DNA from: Hirudinaria manillensis
Taxonomy: Eukaryota > Annelida > Clitellata > Hirudinida > Hirudinidae
Direction: 5' to 3'
NCBI GenBank assembly: GCA_034509925.1
Contig: CM067529.1
Coordinates: forward strand, 9,055,501-9,119,500
Length of the DNA stretch: 64,000 nucleotides
A program made the translations under genes and the position numbers. Of this stretch, positions 34,641-48,000 are shown in pieces (within the stretch, counting starts at the first letter, position 1; each line of letters opens with the position of its first letter). The notes under the pieces were generated by a model. The model did not search any database. It was not told the origin of the DNA and worked only from the letters and a program-made list of their open reading frames with translations.

Positions 34641-35202
34641 CAGTCATCCAAGATCATCAATCCTACGCCGAGATGATCAGGCAGGCACTGGTGGCCCTGA
34701 AGGAGCGCGGATGCTCGTCGAGGCAGGCGATACTCAAGTACGTCTTGGCCAACCTCAAAGTCGGAGCCGACGAGCACGCCATCAACACCAGGCTGAAGGC
34801 GGCCCTGCGCAACGGGGTCAAAGCCGAGACTCTGAAGCGGTCGAGGGCAGCGGAGCGAGCGGAAGTTTTAGGCTCGGAGCCGCCTCCTCGGCAGACAAGA
34901 AGAAGCAGCAGCAGAAAACGACGAAAGAAGAAGCCGTTCTGAAGAAGCCTGTCGTTGGCGGGCAGAAAAAGACCAAGAGCAAGACGGAAGAACAGGCTGC
35001 CGTGCCTCTGAAGAAGAAGGCCGTCCCTCAAGCCGAGAAGAAGAAGAAGCCGAGCGCCGGCAGGCCGAGGAAAGCCGCTGACAGCAAGAAACCGTCTCAG
35101 GGGGCAGCAGCTGCGCCCAAAAGACAGAGAAAGGAAAAGATCTCGCCGGTCTAGAAGAATAAGAAAAAGTCCCCCGTCAAGAGAATGGCCAAGAGAGTTT
35201 GA
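34641..35202 (+). pseudogene. Broken linker histone H1 copy
   Basis: The winged-helix globular domain is clear: SYAEMIRQALVALKERGCSS, RQAILKYVLANLKVG and NTRLKAALRNGVKAETLK. One base appears deleted near 34838-34842, so the expected VEGSGASGSFRLG continues only in the next frame. It is followed by a Lys/Ala/Pro-rich H1 tail (KKKKPSAGRPRKAADSKKPS). A TAG at 35152-35154 interrupts the tail, which could read on for 15 codons to TGA at 35202. There is also no ATG before the globular domain in frame. The block is far more GC-rich than its surroundings, as histone genes often are. Three lesions favour a pseudogene, although an assembly error could explain the frame change. Confidence 0.8.
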
Positions 35203-35664
35203 ATGGATTTGAAACAAATAACAACATCAGTTCAAAGTTCATAGTTTAATATTATTGAAACGCCATAAATTTACAACTTTTCAATTTTATGTCTTACCAC
35301 ATCTTTGTAAATTGTCAAAAGTCTAAAATAAAAGAATAATCAAGCATATAACCATGTACTATTGGAAAAGTGTCATGTGATGCAAACATAAGCGAAGGTT
35401 GCTTTAACAGTTTTATTCCATTAGTAACTTTATTTTATAATGATTTAAAAATGTTTGTAATAAATACTAATTTATTAGCAAACGAACTATGGAACCTTGT
35501 CATCTGTCACACCTCCCACTATACTATTTTGCCAACATATGAGACGCCATGTTGATTATGCACAGTGGTGTTTGTGTTATCAAGCCGATTATTCCATGAT
35601 ACTGTAGATAGGTGTTTCAATGAACGCATTTTCAATCTGATACAACATCTAAAAAAGAATCGTT
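35203..35664. other. Intergenic region upstream of AP3D1
   Basis: 460 bp, AT-rich, with an AATAAA near 35328 that could end a transcript from the H1 copy. The AP3D1 promoter and 5' UTR should be in the right half. No gene is seen. Confidence 0.45.
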
Positions 35665-38600
35665 ATGGCTTTTAAGAAAGTTAAGGGAACCCTGGAGAGG
35701 GTTTTGGACAAAAATCTCCAAGATTTGGTTCGTGGTATTAGAAATCATAAGGATGCCGAGGTAATATATTATAACGTTATTTCTTGATGAATTATATTAA
35801 AACATGTAAATCTTTTTAGGCTAAGTATATTGCAGAATGCATAGATGAAATTAAGCAAGAATTGAGGAATGACAACTTATCTGTAAAGGCGAACGCTGTC
35901 AACAAGCTGACATATGTATGTTTTGCTATTTCTTTGATAATCATTTTAGTTTTGAATGAAATCAGGAAATCAGTTTGAGTGAGATGAAACCGATTGGTAT
36001 TTGTAGCTTCAAATGTTGGGGTATGACATAAGTTGGGCTGCTTTCAACGTTATTGAGGTCATGAGTTCTTCTAAATTTACCCATAAGGTAAGAATTTTCT
36101 AAAAAAATGCAATCTTTTCAATTTTGACTTATTTAAGTCATTTGTGAAAAACATCATCAAAATTATTGTTTCAATTCAAGAGGATTGGATATTTGGCTGC
36201 TTCACAAAGTTTCCACGAAGGGACGGATGTCTTGATGTTGACAACCAACATGATACGAAAGGTTTTTAGATTATTTTTATTTGTAGGGAGTTTGAGTAAA
36301 ATTATATCGTGGATTAATGAATTTGTGGAACCTGCTGATGGTGAATAACAGACAATTAATGTGAATAGCCATAAATGAGAGTATTGTAAATAAACCATTA
36401 TCAACACTGTTGTGATAGAATCATTATTATATGGGGATAGAAATTGACCCTAACCCTAAGAACATGTGACTGTGGAGTCATGTTTTGTTGTATCAAATCT
36501 AGCGTTTAATTATTAATGTGGTGGTTTAATATTCTGAACTCTTAGTAAAGAAGTTAGATTTTTCAATGTTTTAATTAATATTATTCATGATTTGTAGGAT
36601 CTGAGCAGCCAAAACATGTACGATGCAGGAGTGGCTCTCAATGGCTTATCTTGCTTTTTATCTCCTGATTTGGCTAGGGATCTTGCAAATGATATTATGA
36701 CTTTGGTATGTTTTGTTTACACTATTTTATGATTTGATATTCAGTGACTCATTGCAAGCTTTTCAATTAAACAGATGACATCCACAAAACCATATTTAAG
36801 AAAAAAAGCCATCCTGATAATGTATAAAGTGTTCCTTAAGTTTCCTGAAGCCCTCAGACCTGCTTTTCCAAGGCTTAAAGAGAAGCTAGAGGATCCTGAT
36901 CCAGGTAAAGGAATTATGAGTTGATTTTTTTTTAAATGTGTGTTTTTATTTGTGTGTTGTTTTAAAATAAGTCTGTTAACTATTTTAATATGTAGTTTTT
37001 TAATAAGCTAAATCCATTGACGATCTAAAATGCAGGTGTTCAGTCGGCTTCAGTCAACGTAATATGCGAACTCGCGAGGAAAAATCCCAAAAATTATCTT
37101 TCGTTGGCTCCTCTCTTCTTCAAGCTCATGACCAGTTCAACAAATAATTGGGTTCTCATAAAAATCATAAAACTGGTTAGCCTTAATTGATAATTGTTTG
37201 AATAATTAGTTAAGAATATTCTGGATTATTTTAATTCTAGGTCTTCTTTGTTGTCAATTTTGGCTGTTATTCTTTGCTGTTTACCTTGTCTGATTTTCTA
37301 TTAGAGATATTAGCGTTGAAGTGTCGCGATTGACCCCATATTGCTTTCAAGGTCACATGTACATTGGTGGAAATTAAATTAAATTGACTTTAATTCCTGT
37401 TTATAATTGCAATTAAAGACAATTTAACGGGCATTAAATTTGAATTTTGAAATTTAATCGGTGAAAACAGTGGAAAATGATTGGAATTAATTGTGACTCG
37501 AGCATAATTTGAAACGTATTCCAGTTCGGAGCGTTGACTCCTTTGGAGCCGAGACTCGGAAAGAAGCTGATCGAACCTCTCACGAATCTCATTCATAGGT
37601 AGGTTTCTATGCATGGATTACATATTTTATTTTCTTCATTAATATTCATTCATTCATTCATTCATTCACTCACTCACTCATTCATTCATTCCATTCATTC
37701 ATCCATCCATCCATCCATCCATCCATCCATCCATCCATCCATTCATTCATTCATTCATTCATTCATTCATTCATTCATTCATTCATTCATTCATTCATTC
37801 ATTCATTCATTCATTCATTCATTCATTCATTCATTCATTCATTCATTCATTCATTCATTCATTCATTCATTCATTCATTCATTCATTCATTCATTCATTC
37901 ATTCATTCATTCATTCATTCATTCATTCATTCATTCATTCATTCATTCATTCATTCATTCATTCATTCATTCATTCATTCATTCATTCATTCATTCATTC
38001 ATTCATTCATTCATTCATTCATTCATTCATTCATTCATTCATTCATTCATTCATTCATTCCATTCATTCATCCATCCATCCATCCATCCATCCATCCATC
38101 CATCCATCCATTCATTCATCCATTCATTCATTCATTCATTCATTGGTCTCGTGTCTGATTGCTAAAGGAAGTGCATTGAATGTTGCTTGAATTAGATTTC
38201 ACTTATAATGAAATGAGCACAAATTATATGCAAATAACTGGGCTTTGTTAAATTTGTTGACATGCAAAGGTGCAGCTTTGCTATGTTTTATTACTTAGAT
38301 ATAATTCTGTTGCCATTAGTAATAATTGTGGTTCATTTTAAATTACTGGTAATCATTCACATCTGCTTTGAATTTCTTTTTATTATTGTTAATAATTAAA
38401 AATTCTGAACTTATTTTTACAGCACCTCTGCCATGTCACTCTTGTACGAATGCATTAATACAGTCATTGCAGGTAAAAACCTTTGAAGTGCACTTGATTT
38501 TGCTCCCAATTGTTGAATTTCATTGTTTTACGTGGTTATTGATACAAATTTGTTAGCAAAAAATAATGTAAAACACAAACAACACATCAATGACAACTTT

Positions 38601-39021
38601 CTTAACTTCTTTAATAATCCAATTGAAACTTAACTTTCCAGTCCTAATATCCATTTCTTCAGGAGTCAATAATCATTCTGCATCTATTCAGGTTCATTGG
38701 AATTCATTATTATGTGCAACAAATCATCATATTTAATATTATGCTTTAATATTATGCTGTGTACATGTTTGCAGCTTTGTGTGCAAAAATTGAGGATTCT
38801 TATCGAAGATTCAGACCAGAACTGTAAGCATTCTATTCATTAGCCTTTGAAGTAATCATTTATTTATTAATAAACTGATGTGAGTGATAAGTATTGGAAG
38901 TAAATTTATGAGTCATCATCAGAATCATGATTTGTAGGTTAATGTAATATTTACATAATATGCACAGTGCTAGGGATAGAATGATTCAAACAGGCCTTTA
39001 AACATTTTTTTAATTTTATCC

Positions 39022-39059
<38 letters not shown>

Positions 39060-42000
39060 GAAAAGGTGAAATAATATTTGATATTGTTATGGTTTACATC
39101 ACCATCAATCAATCATAAATAGTGCAGCACGTTGCTCTTATGGAACTATTATTTCCATTAGCTTTTAAACATTATTCATGTTCATAGAACTTCTGACCTT
39201 CAATTGAAATTTCAAGCTTATTTCTTAATTCTTAGGCAAAATATCTTGAATCATTTAAATATTGTTGGATCCCTGACATTAATTAATTAATTAAATAATT
39301 AATTAATTAAGTTTAGTTAATATTCAGAATCTTTTATTTCGAAGTCGTATCTAGCGATTCGAGTCATTAGGCAGTTCCGTCAGGACAAGCAATCGACCAA
39401 ATCGTCCAGCCGTATTTGCCATTAGTTAAATCCAATAAAGATATCCTTACGTTAATTAATTCATCAGACCCCGGGTTACAACATTGGTGTCAGGAGTGGG
39501 ATTTAGCGTCGTAAAGGGATATCGATTCACTAGAGGTAAAAACAGCGAGTTTTAACGACAGAAATGGGACCTAAGATACTGGAAGATTTGCGCGTTCCCG
39601 ATTTGAGACGAGAACTAAGGAATCGAGGCCTGGATGCAACTGGCCTAAAAGCCGAACTACAAGGACGGCTCGAGGAATGGCTTTTGGAAAATAATCACGA
39701 TCCGTCGGAGTATGAATTTGGGGTTCAAAAAGAAAAACAAAGGGAAGCCCTTCATATTGCTATGGAAGCCAACAATAAGGCCCTGGATGCTTTGCGGTCA
39801 GACAATAATGTTTTGCGGTCAGAATTGATTTGCGGCATGGATACTTTGCGGTCAGATGTGAAATCCGATATAGCCAACTTCCAAGTAGCCATGGATGTTT
39901 TACAGGAGCAGGTAAAAACAGACGTAGCCAAATTCCAGACATCCATGGATGTTCTGCGGGAAGAGGTAAAAACTGATGCAGCCAAATTCCAGACATCCAT
40001 GGATGCTCTGCGGGAAGAGGTAAAAACGGACGTAGCCAACCTCAGATCATCCAAGGAGATGGTCGACCTGAGAAAGGTTAAAGCAGAATTAGATGCACTA
40101 AAAGAAGAGCAGAGGAGGGAAATAGAGAAGTTTAAAAAATACAATGAATCGAAAACAGAGACATATGGAAGAGAGAAAACGACAAGACCACCATTATTCG
40201 ACGGACAAGGGCCATGGGCAGTGTTCAGACATCAGTTTGAAACTGCCGCTGAACGTAACAACTGGACCGAAGAGGAAAAAGCAACAGAACTGGTAATGGT
40301 ACTGCGAGGAAGGGCAGCCGAGCTTTTGCAAACAATGCTCCACTGTAAAGCCTATTCAGAAATAGCAGAAGCAATGGAAAGAAGATTTGGGAATGGCCAC
40401 ATTCTGGAAGTACATAAAAACGAATTAAAAAACCGTACGCAAAAACAGGGCGAATCACTCCAAGAATTAGAAGCTGACGTCAGAAGGCTCGCATACTTAG
40501 CCCATCCAGGACAGTCAACGGATTTCATTGAAAACATTATAACTGAAGCCTTCGTTGATGGGATAAGGGATGCGGAAACCAAAATGGCACTAAAAATTCA
40601 TGGAATAAAGGCCAGCCATGAAGCATTGGCGTTTGCAATCTCCATGGAAGCGGCAAGAGCCTCAATCCAAAAAAGCTTGAATGTAAAGAAAATTGAAGCT
40701 CAGGAAGACAGAGGCAAGGAGAAAGATAAAGATAATGACAAAGACAGAGAGATGATTACAAAAATAGCTCGACAAATCAATGACCTCAGCAAGCCCCAAA
40801 GAAACTTAAGATTCCAGGTAGTAGATAGAAGACCAAGATGCTTCAGGTGCAACAAGCCTGGCCATTTAGCCCGAGAATGTAGAACGACCTTCTCCAAAAA
40901 TCGGCAGTACTGGAGAGAGCCCTATAAATCAGAAAAACCTGAAGCTACTAATTTTAAGGGGCAAAGATCGTTTCAGCAAACTCGAAATGCCCCACTCGTC
41001 TTTCACGTTACAGCATTAGGAAAAGGATCATCACTAGAGGTTAAAGGGAAAATTGGAGGGAAAGAATATAATCTTGTAATAGACACAGGGGCATCTACTT
41101 CTATTGTCCAACCAAAGTTGGCAAGAAACAGTAAAGTAACGACCAACAACTACAAGCTAAAAACAGCCACCGGAGAATTAGTGCCAGTTCAAGGAACCAC
41201 AACTATTACAGTGGATTTAGGAGGCAAGTCATTCGAACAGGAATTTATGATAGCCAATATAACAGACGAATGTATACTGGGATTGGATTTCATGCGACGC
41301 TATGGAATTTCCATTGACATGAAGGGCGGCACCCTTCAACAAGGAGCAATGGAGATTCCTCTACACTACGGAGGTACAGAAGTCAAAGACACGTTTGTAA
41401 AAGTATTACAAAACGAGACCATCCCGGCACAGTCGGAAAGCTTAATTTGGGGCGGGCTAGAAGGCGACTATACAAAATTTGGTATAGGAGCAGTCGAAGA
41501 TCAATCGGGCATTGGCCAAGGACTACTAATAGGACGAGCACTAGTCAAGCTGAACACCGGCAGAGTTCCACTGAGGGTAATGAATCTATCTGACCAGGAA
41601 CAACAGATCAAAGCAGGAACACCTATCGCACTTTGCAGGAACGTGGAACGCATATTAACATTAGATGGAAGTGGAAATAAGCATATCAAAAGGGATACTA
41701 TGTCTAAACCATTAATGGACAATCTCCTGAAAGATTTAGACAAAACTCTACAAAAAGAAGATTATCAACAAGCGAAAAATCTGCTTAGCGAATTTCAGGA
41801 TATAATGGCTGAACAAGACAGCCCTTTGGGTAGGACTAACCTCGTGCAACATCAAATAAATACGGCCGGTGCTAAACCCATTCGACAAAACCCCCGTCCA
41901 CTTCCTTTAGCTACAAGAGCAAACGCCAAGGAAATGATAAAAGAAATGCAAGACCAAGGGGTTATTGAACCGTCAAATAGCCCCTGGAGCTCACCGGTGG

Positions 42001-45000
42001 TACTCGTTAAGAAGAAAGACGGATCACTTCGTTTTTGTGTCGACTATAGAAAGCTGAACGAAATGACACTTAAGGACAGCTACCCCTTACCTAGAATCGA
42101 TGACACTTTAGACACTCTCTCGGGATCAAAAATTTTTTCCACATTAGATCTCAAAAGTGGTTACTGGCAAGTGGAGTTACATCCTGACGATAAAGAAAAA
42201 ACGGCTTTCTCGACAGGTGAAGGACTATGGCAATTCACTGTCATGCCGTTCGGGCTATGCAATGCCCCAGCGACGTTTGAAAGATTAATGGAACATATAC
42301 TAAGGGGACTCAATTGGAAAGTATGCCTAGTATATTTGGATGACATAATTGTTGTCGGAAAAACATTTGGAGAACATTTAGACAACCTCCGAGAAGTATT
42401 TAGTAGGATTAGAGAGGCAGGCATGAAACTGAGTCCAAAGAAATGCTCACTCTTTAAAAAAGAAGTCAAATACCTTGGCCATATCGTGTCTTCTGAAGGT
42501 GTTAGTACAGATCCAGATAAAGTCGAGGTAGTAAAAAATTGGCCTGTACCCAAAAATATCCAGGAACTTCAAAGCTTCTTAGGACTTTGTACCTATTACA
42601 GACGATTTATTGCCAACTTTTCAAACATCGCAAAAAGCCTTCATGAGCTTACTGTAAAAGGCAAACCATTTATCTGGAACGACAGCTGTGAAAAAGCATT
42701 TGATAATCTGAAAGAAGCTATGACAACGGCACCGATCCTGGCATATCCTATTCCCGGACTACCTTTTATCCTCGATACAGATGCCAGTAACTGTGGAATC
42801 GGAGCAGTTCTTTCCCAGCAAGTTGAAAATGAAGAAAAAGTTCTAGCATTTTATAGCCGCTCACTGTCTAAAGCGGAAAGGAACTATTGCGTGACCCGGA
42901 GAGAATTATTAGCAGCAGTAGAATCCATGAAACATTTCCAGAAATATCTTTTGGGCCAGCCGTTTTTGCTAAGAACGGATCACGCCTCCCTGAGGTGGCT
43001 GCTAAACTTTAAAAACCCAGAAGGTCAGATGGCGAGGTGGATTGAAAAACTACAGGGTTTTCAGTTCAATATTGAACACAGGAGAGGTCAAATACACAAC
43101 AACGCTGATGCGCTATCACGACGTCCTTGTCCACTTAACTGCAGACACTGCAACAACGCAGAGAAAAAACAGGAAACCGAAGAATGTCGACAAATTCGTA
43201 TCACGGCTCCCGAACCCTGGACGGAAAGCGGGTTACGAGATCTACAATTAAGAGACGAAGCACTTGCACCCATACTACAGTGGATGGAGGCTGGGGTGAA
43301 ACCAGATTGGCAACAGATAGCGGAGCACGGAGAAGTTACTAAGTCCTATTGGGCACAGTGGGATTCCTTGAGAATTAGTAATGGACTCCTACATAGGAAG
43401 TGGGAAACAGAGGATGGCACCGACTATCACCTTCAAATAGTACTTCCGAGATCTTGCGTCTCTGAGGTGTTACAAGAATTCCATAACGGAACCTCAGGTG
43501 GACACCTGGGAGTGAATAAAACCATCAGGAAGGTGAGGGAGAGGTTTTACTGGTTGCACTACAAACAAGACGTTGAGGAGTGGTGTAGGAATTGCAATAA
43601 TTGCGCAACCAGTAAAGGACCTCAAAAGAAGACTAAAGGTCTAATGCAACCCTATAATGTGGGAGTACCTTTTGAAAGAATAGCTTTGGATATTGCCGGA
43701 CCATTCCCTGCATCAAAGAAGGGAAATCGGTACATTTTAGTGATCAGCGATTACTTCACCAAATGGACTGAAGCGTTTGCACTGCCAAATCAGGAGGCGG
43801 AAAATGTAGCTGATGCTCTCGTAAATAATTGGATTAGTCGATTCGGGGTGCCATTAGAGTTACATTCGGACCAAGGAAGGAATTTCGAGTCGAAAATATT
43901 TCAAGAGCTATGCGAAAACCTTGGAATCCATAAGACAAGAACCACTGCATTACATCCGCAATCGGACGGTATGGTCGAGAGATTTAATAGGACCATGGAA
44001 CAGTATTTGTCAAAAATGGTAAGTGAACAGCAAGATGACTGGGACAGATACCTACCACTTTTCCTTATGGCCTACCGGACAGCCGTGCATAAAACGACAG
44101 GAATCAGTCCATCGAAAATGACATTCGGGAGGGAGATTCGTCTTCCTGCCGATATGATGTTCGGAAGAGCAGAAGAACCTAAGTCGGCATGTGACTACGT
44201 TTCAAGCCTAAGAAATACACTTGCCGAAACACATCAGGTTGCCCGGAAAAATATAAGTGTTAATAGCGATCAAGCCAAAGCGAGATACGATAGGCAAGCC
44301 AATGATGTAAGTTTTAAAGAAGATGAACTAGTCTGGCTATACAACCCCCAACGAAGAAAAGGGAAGTCGCCAAAGTTACAAAAAGATTGGGAAGGACCAT
44401 ACCGAATCATAAAGAAAATAAACGACGTGGTATACCGCATACAGAAGTCAGCAAGGACTAGAATGAAAGTGGTCCACAGCAATCGATTAGCAAAATATCA
44501 CGGAGAAACAGAACAGCCTGTTCGGGACGAACAGATTTAAGGAGGGGGTAATGTTGGATCCCTGACATTAATTAATTAATTAAATAATTAATTAATTAAG
44601 TTTAGTTAATATTCAGAATCTTTTATTTCGAAGTCGTATCTAGCGATTCGAGTCATTAGGCAGTTCCGTCAGGACAAGCAATCGACCAAATCGTCCAGCC
44701 GTATTTGCCATTAGTTAAATCCAATAAAGATATCCTTACGTTAATTAATTCATCAGACCCCGGGTTACAACAATATGATGAAATCTGTGTTTTGATCAAA
44801 TTATGTAGTTAATCGACAATAATAAACTTATTTTGGAGATTTTATCACAAAAGCGTTAAAAATTAATAAAATACAATCTTTCACAATAATAAATTTAAAT
44901 TGATTTTGGAAGTGAAATATCTTGGATTAATGGCCATGTCAAAGATTTTGAAAACCCATCCAAAAAGCGTGCAAGCCCACAAGGACCTGATTCTTCAGTG

Positions 45001-48000
45001 TCTCGATGATAAGGACGAATCCATCAGATTACGAGCCCTTGACCTTTTGTACGGCATGGTCAGGCTTCACGAATTTTAAAAAAATATCTCCAATCAATAA
45101 GTTATTTTAATTTAAATGCATTTTTTCTTCTTTAAAAAAAAACAAAAAAGGTTTCCAAGAAGAATTTGATGGAAATTGTAAAGAAATTAATGCTTCACAT
45201 GGATAAGGCCGAAGGGTCTCATTACAGAGACGAACTCCTGTCCAAAATTATCGAAATCTGCAGCCAATCCAACTACATTCACGTGACGAATTTCGAATGG
45301 TGAGCCGGCATTTCTTTTTCTTTCGTTCCTTTTGAATCGATCTGCTCTTAAAAGGACGCTTCGAATGCCGCCAGGTACGTCAGCGTTTTGGTGGAATTGA
45401 CGAGGATCGAGGGGACGAGGCACGGGAAGTTGATCGCCTGTCAGATGCTCGACGTGGCCATCAGGGTTCAAGCGGTTCGAGAGTTCATAGTCACTCAAAT
45501 GGTTTGACAGCTTGGATGGACGGTCCATGTTAATTTATGATTTACTAATTTAATGCTGTTTTTTTGTTTTTTTTCTATGAAGGCTATTCTGTTGGAGAAT
45601 CCTCATCTGCTCATCACGAATGCTCAACAGAACGGCATATGCGAAGTGCTTCACGCTGCCGCGTGGATTTCCGGAGAATTTTCCGAGCGAGTTTTTAGAA
45701 AACCCTTTATAATTAGTGAATTAATAATAAATCTTAAAACTTCTTTTGTTCCAGGCATCTACAAGATCCACGTGCCACCTTAGAATCAATGCTGAAACCA
45801 AAAATAACCGGATTGCCCGGCCACATTCAGAGTATCTACGTACAGAACATTTTGAAACTCTACACCAGAGTTCTCATGACTGCAGAAGCAGAAGACAACA
45901 AAGAAACGATGAATGAAATCACAAAAGTAGTCATGGATGGTCTGAATCTCTTTGTTCAAAGTTCTGAGTTAGAAGTCCAAGAAAGGGTTTGTTAACGAGT
46001 TCAATTGTTCAAATGTTCTGCTGTTCAGATGTTCTGCTAAAAATCATGCCAAACATTTTGCATTCAAAGGCTTGCTCGGCACAACAGCTTTTAAAATACG
46101 TCCAAAAAATTCACGACAAGAACGGCAAGGCGGCGAGCGAACTCAACGAGTTGTTTCACGGGGAATTAAATCCGGTCGCACAAAAGGCTCAACGAAAGGT
46201 TCCCGTCCCTGACGAGTAAGTGACCTGCTTTCCTCCTCTTTTTCTTCTGCGTCCATTTATCTCCAAACTGCTCATACTTTTATGGTACTAATTATTGATG
46301 TTGTGCAATTTTGTTTTTGTTAATTTCACTAGATATAATACCTACATTGATAGCTCACGTGCAAGGCACTATATAAATGACATATTATTATTATTATATA
46401 AGTTATAAAAAATTATCATAATATTTATCATAAAATTGATTCATTCAGGCTGGATTTGGACAAATGGATAAATGATCCACCATCCGAGACCTCGGACGAT
46501 GAAATCGAAAGGACGAACGTCTTCCTCTCCATAAACGAGAATTCCCTCTCGAGGTACCTTTTAGGCCGCTCGCGTTGCACCTTACTTTATTTTCATCCAG
46601 AAGGAGAATTTCATTTAATTATTTTTAATTTATTTCCTGTTGGGATTCATTGTTTGAATGGATCATTCACCACGGACAGGTGTTTTCGGCAATGCATCTT
46701 TGTTTATAATTTGTTTATATTTTCTTTAGAGCAGAGGACAAGAAGTTTTCTGAGTTGACAGAAGAGGAACTAGCAGCTGTAAGTTATTTGTTATCATTTC
46801 AGAGTACAAGTTGCATCTTTGTGTGGTTTTTGCATTTCAGAAAAGGGAGCAGAGAAGACAAGAGCAGTTCAACAATCCACACTATCTACGTGGTACCTGC
46901 AAGGTGATTTGTCCTGGTTCCTGGTCCTAGTTCCTAGTACATTTTTTTTTGTAACTGTTTAATTAAAAAAAAATATTAAACTCTTTCAAGGCACCTCCAA
47001 ATGATAGCGTGAGTGGAATCGCAAGTGAAACCAACTTCCAAAGTATTCTCAAAGTGCCAGGTAAAAAAAAAATAATTATAAAATATAAATAATAGTTAAT
47101 ATCTTTTATCATTTTTAATTCAAAACTGCACGTCGCAACTCTAGGATTGATTTCTTCGGACAAGTACATGAAGCTGGCCAAACAACAAGAGTTGCAGAAA
47201 CAAAGCAAAAAGAAGCACAAGACAAAGAAGAAGTCGAGCCACAAGAAGAAGTCGAGCAAGAACGAGTCCGAGGAAGAGGAAGACAACGACGAGGCGCAGG
47301 ATGCTGCACAGCACGTCGTCAGCGTTGTCGTGGAGATGCCAGAGGTGAGCGTCCTCAGATTGCATTCATTTCTTGGAACGATTGAATGAACAATTACCTC
47401 GTTACAGGGCGTCGAATTGTCAGATTCTGACCTCAAGGCAAATGCCCCCAGCAACGACCCTCACAAGTTCCTTGACATTGACCTTGACGAGTTGGTTTCA
47501 GTTTCAATGCGAACATTCCAATGTTCCAAATAATGTTCAACGCAATAATGTTTCAAATAATTATTCTTCAAGTCGTCCGTCTCTTTGCAGGCCACTCAGA
47601 GATCACGAAAAGCTGCCCGTAATGTCGCACAGGAGTTTGAAGATTTCCCACTCCGATCATGATAACGATCACGATTCTCACAAGGACGCCAAAAAGAAGA
47701 AGAAGAAACATAAGGAAAAGTCGTCCAAGCATAAAAAGGAGAAGAAGGTGGTACTTATTGTGTCTGATGGGCCTCTCTAATCGAGTCTTCTAACTATGAT
47801 TGATGGTTTAGAAAAGATCGAAGGATGAAAATGCAGATGAAACTGCACATCATCCTTCAAGAGATGCTCAGCCGGAGGAGCACAGGAATGGAGTCGTTGG
47901 AAACGACCGAGAAGAACGACCGAGCAAACAGGAACCGTCGGACGTTTCTTCTGCTTCGCATGTAAACGTCTGGTTTCGTTTTGTTGTTTTGTATTATATT

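Larger units (their letters stand above)
39263..44772 (+). mobile_element. Intact Ty3/gypsy LTR retrotransposon in an AP3D1 intron
   Basis: The 5510-bp element has two 221-bp LTRs that I read as identical, a tRNA-Leu primer site, one uninterrupted Gag-Pol frame and a polypurine tract. A 4-bp duplication ATAT flanks it (39259-39262 and 44773-44776). Identical LTRs and an open frame imply a recent insertion. It lies in the intron between the exons encoding LCVQKLRILIEDSDQN and LKYLGLMAMS, in the same orientation as AP3D1. No env-like frame follows pol. Confidence 0.96.

Noticed and set aside
37609-38190. A long open frame reading mostly as SFIH repeats
   Set aside because: It is the translation of the ATTC satellite within an AP3D1 intron. 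A tetranucleotide array without stop words stays open in all its frames, so openness is no evidence of coding.
39752-40144. An antisense open frame of 130 codons within gag
   Set aside because: It mirrors the coiled-coil repeats of gag on the other strand. The sense frame has clear domains and the antisense one has none.
44541-44551. Possibility of an env gene after gag-pol
   Set aside because: Only 11 bases separate the gag-pol stop from the 3' LTR, so no third gene can be present.
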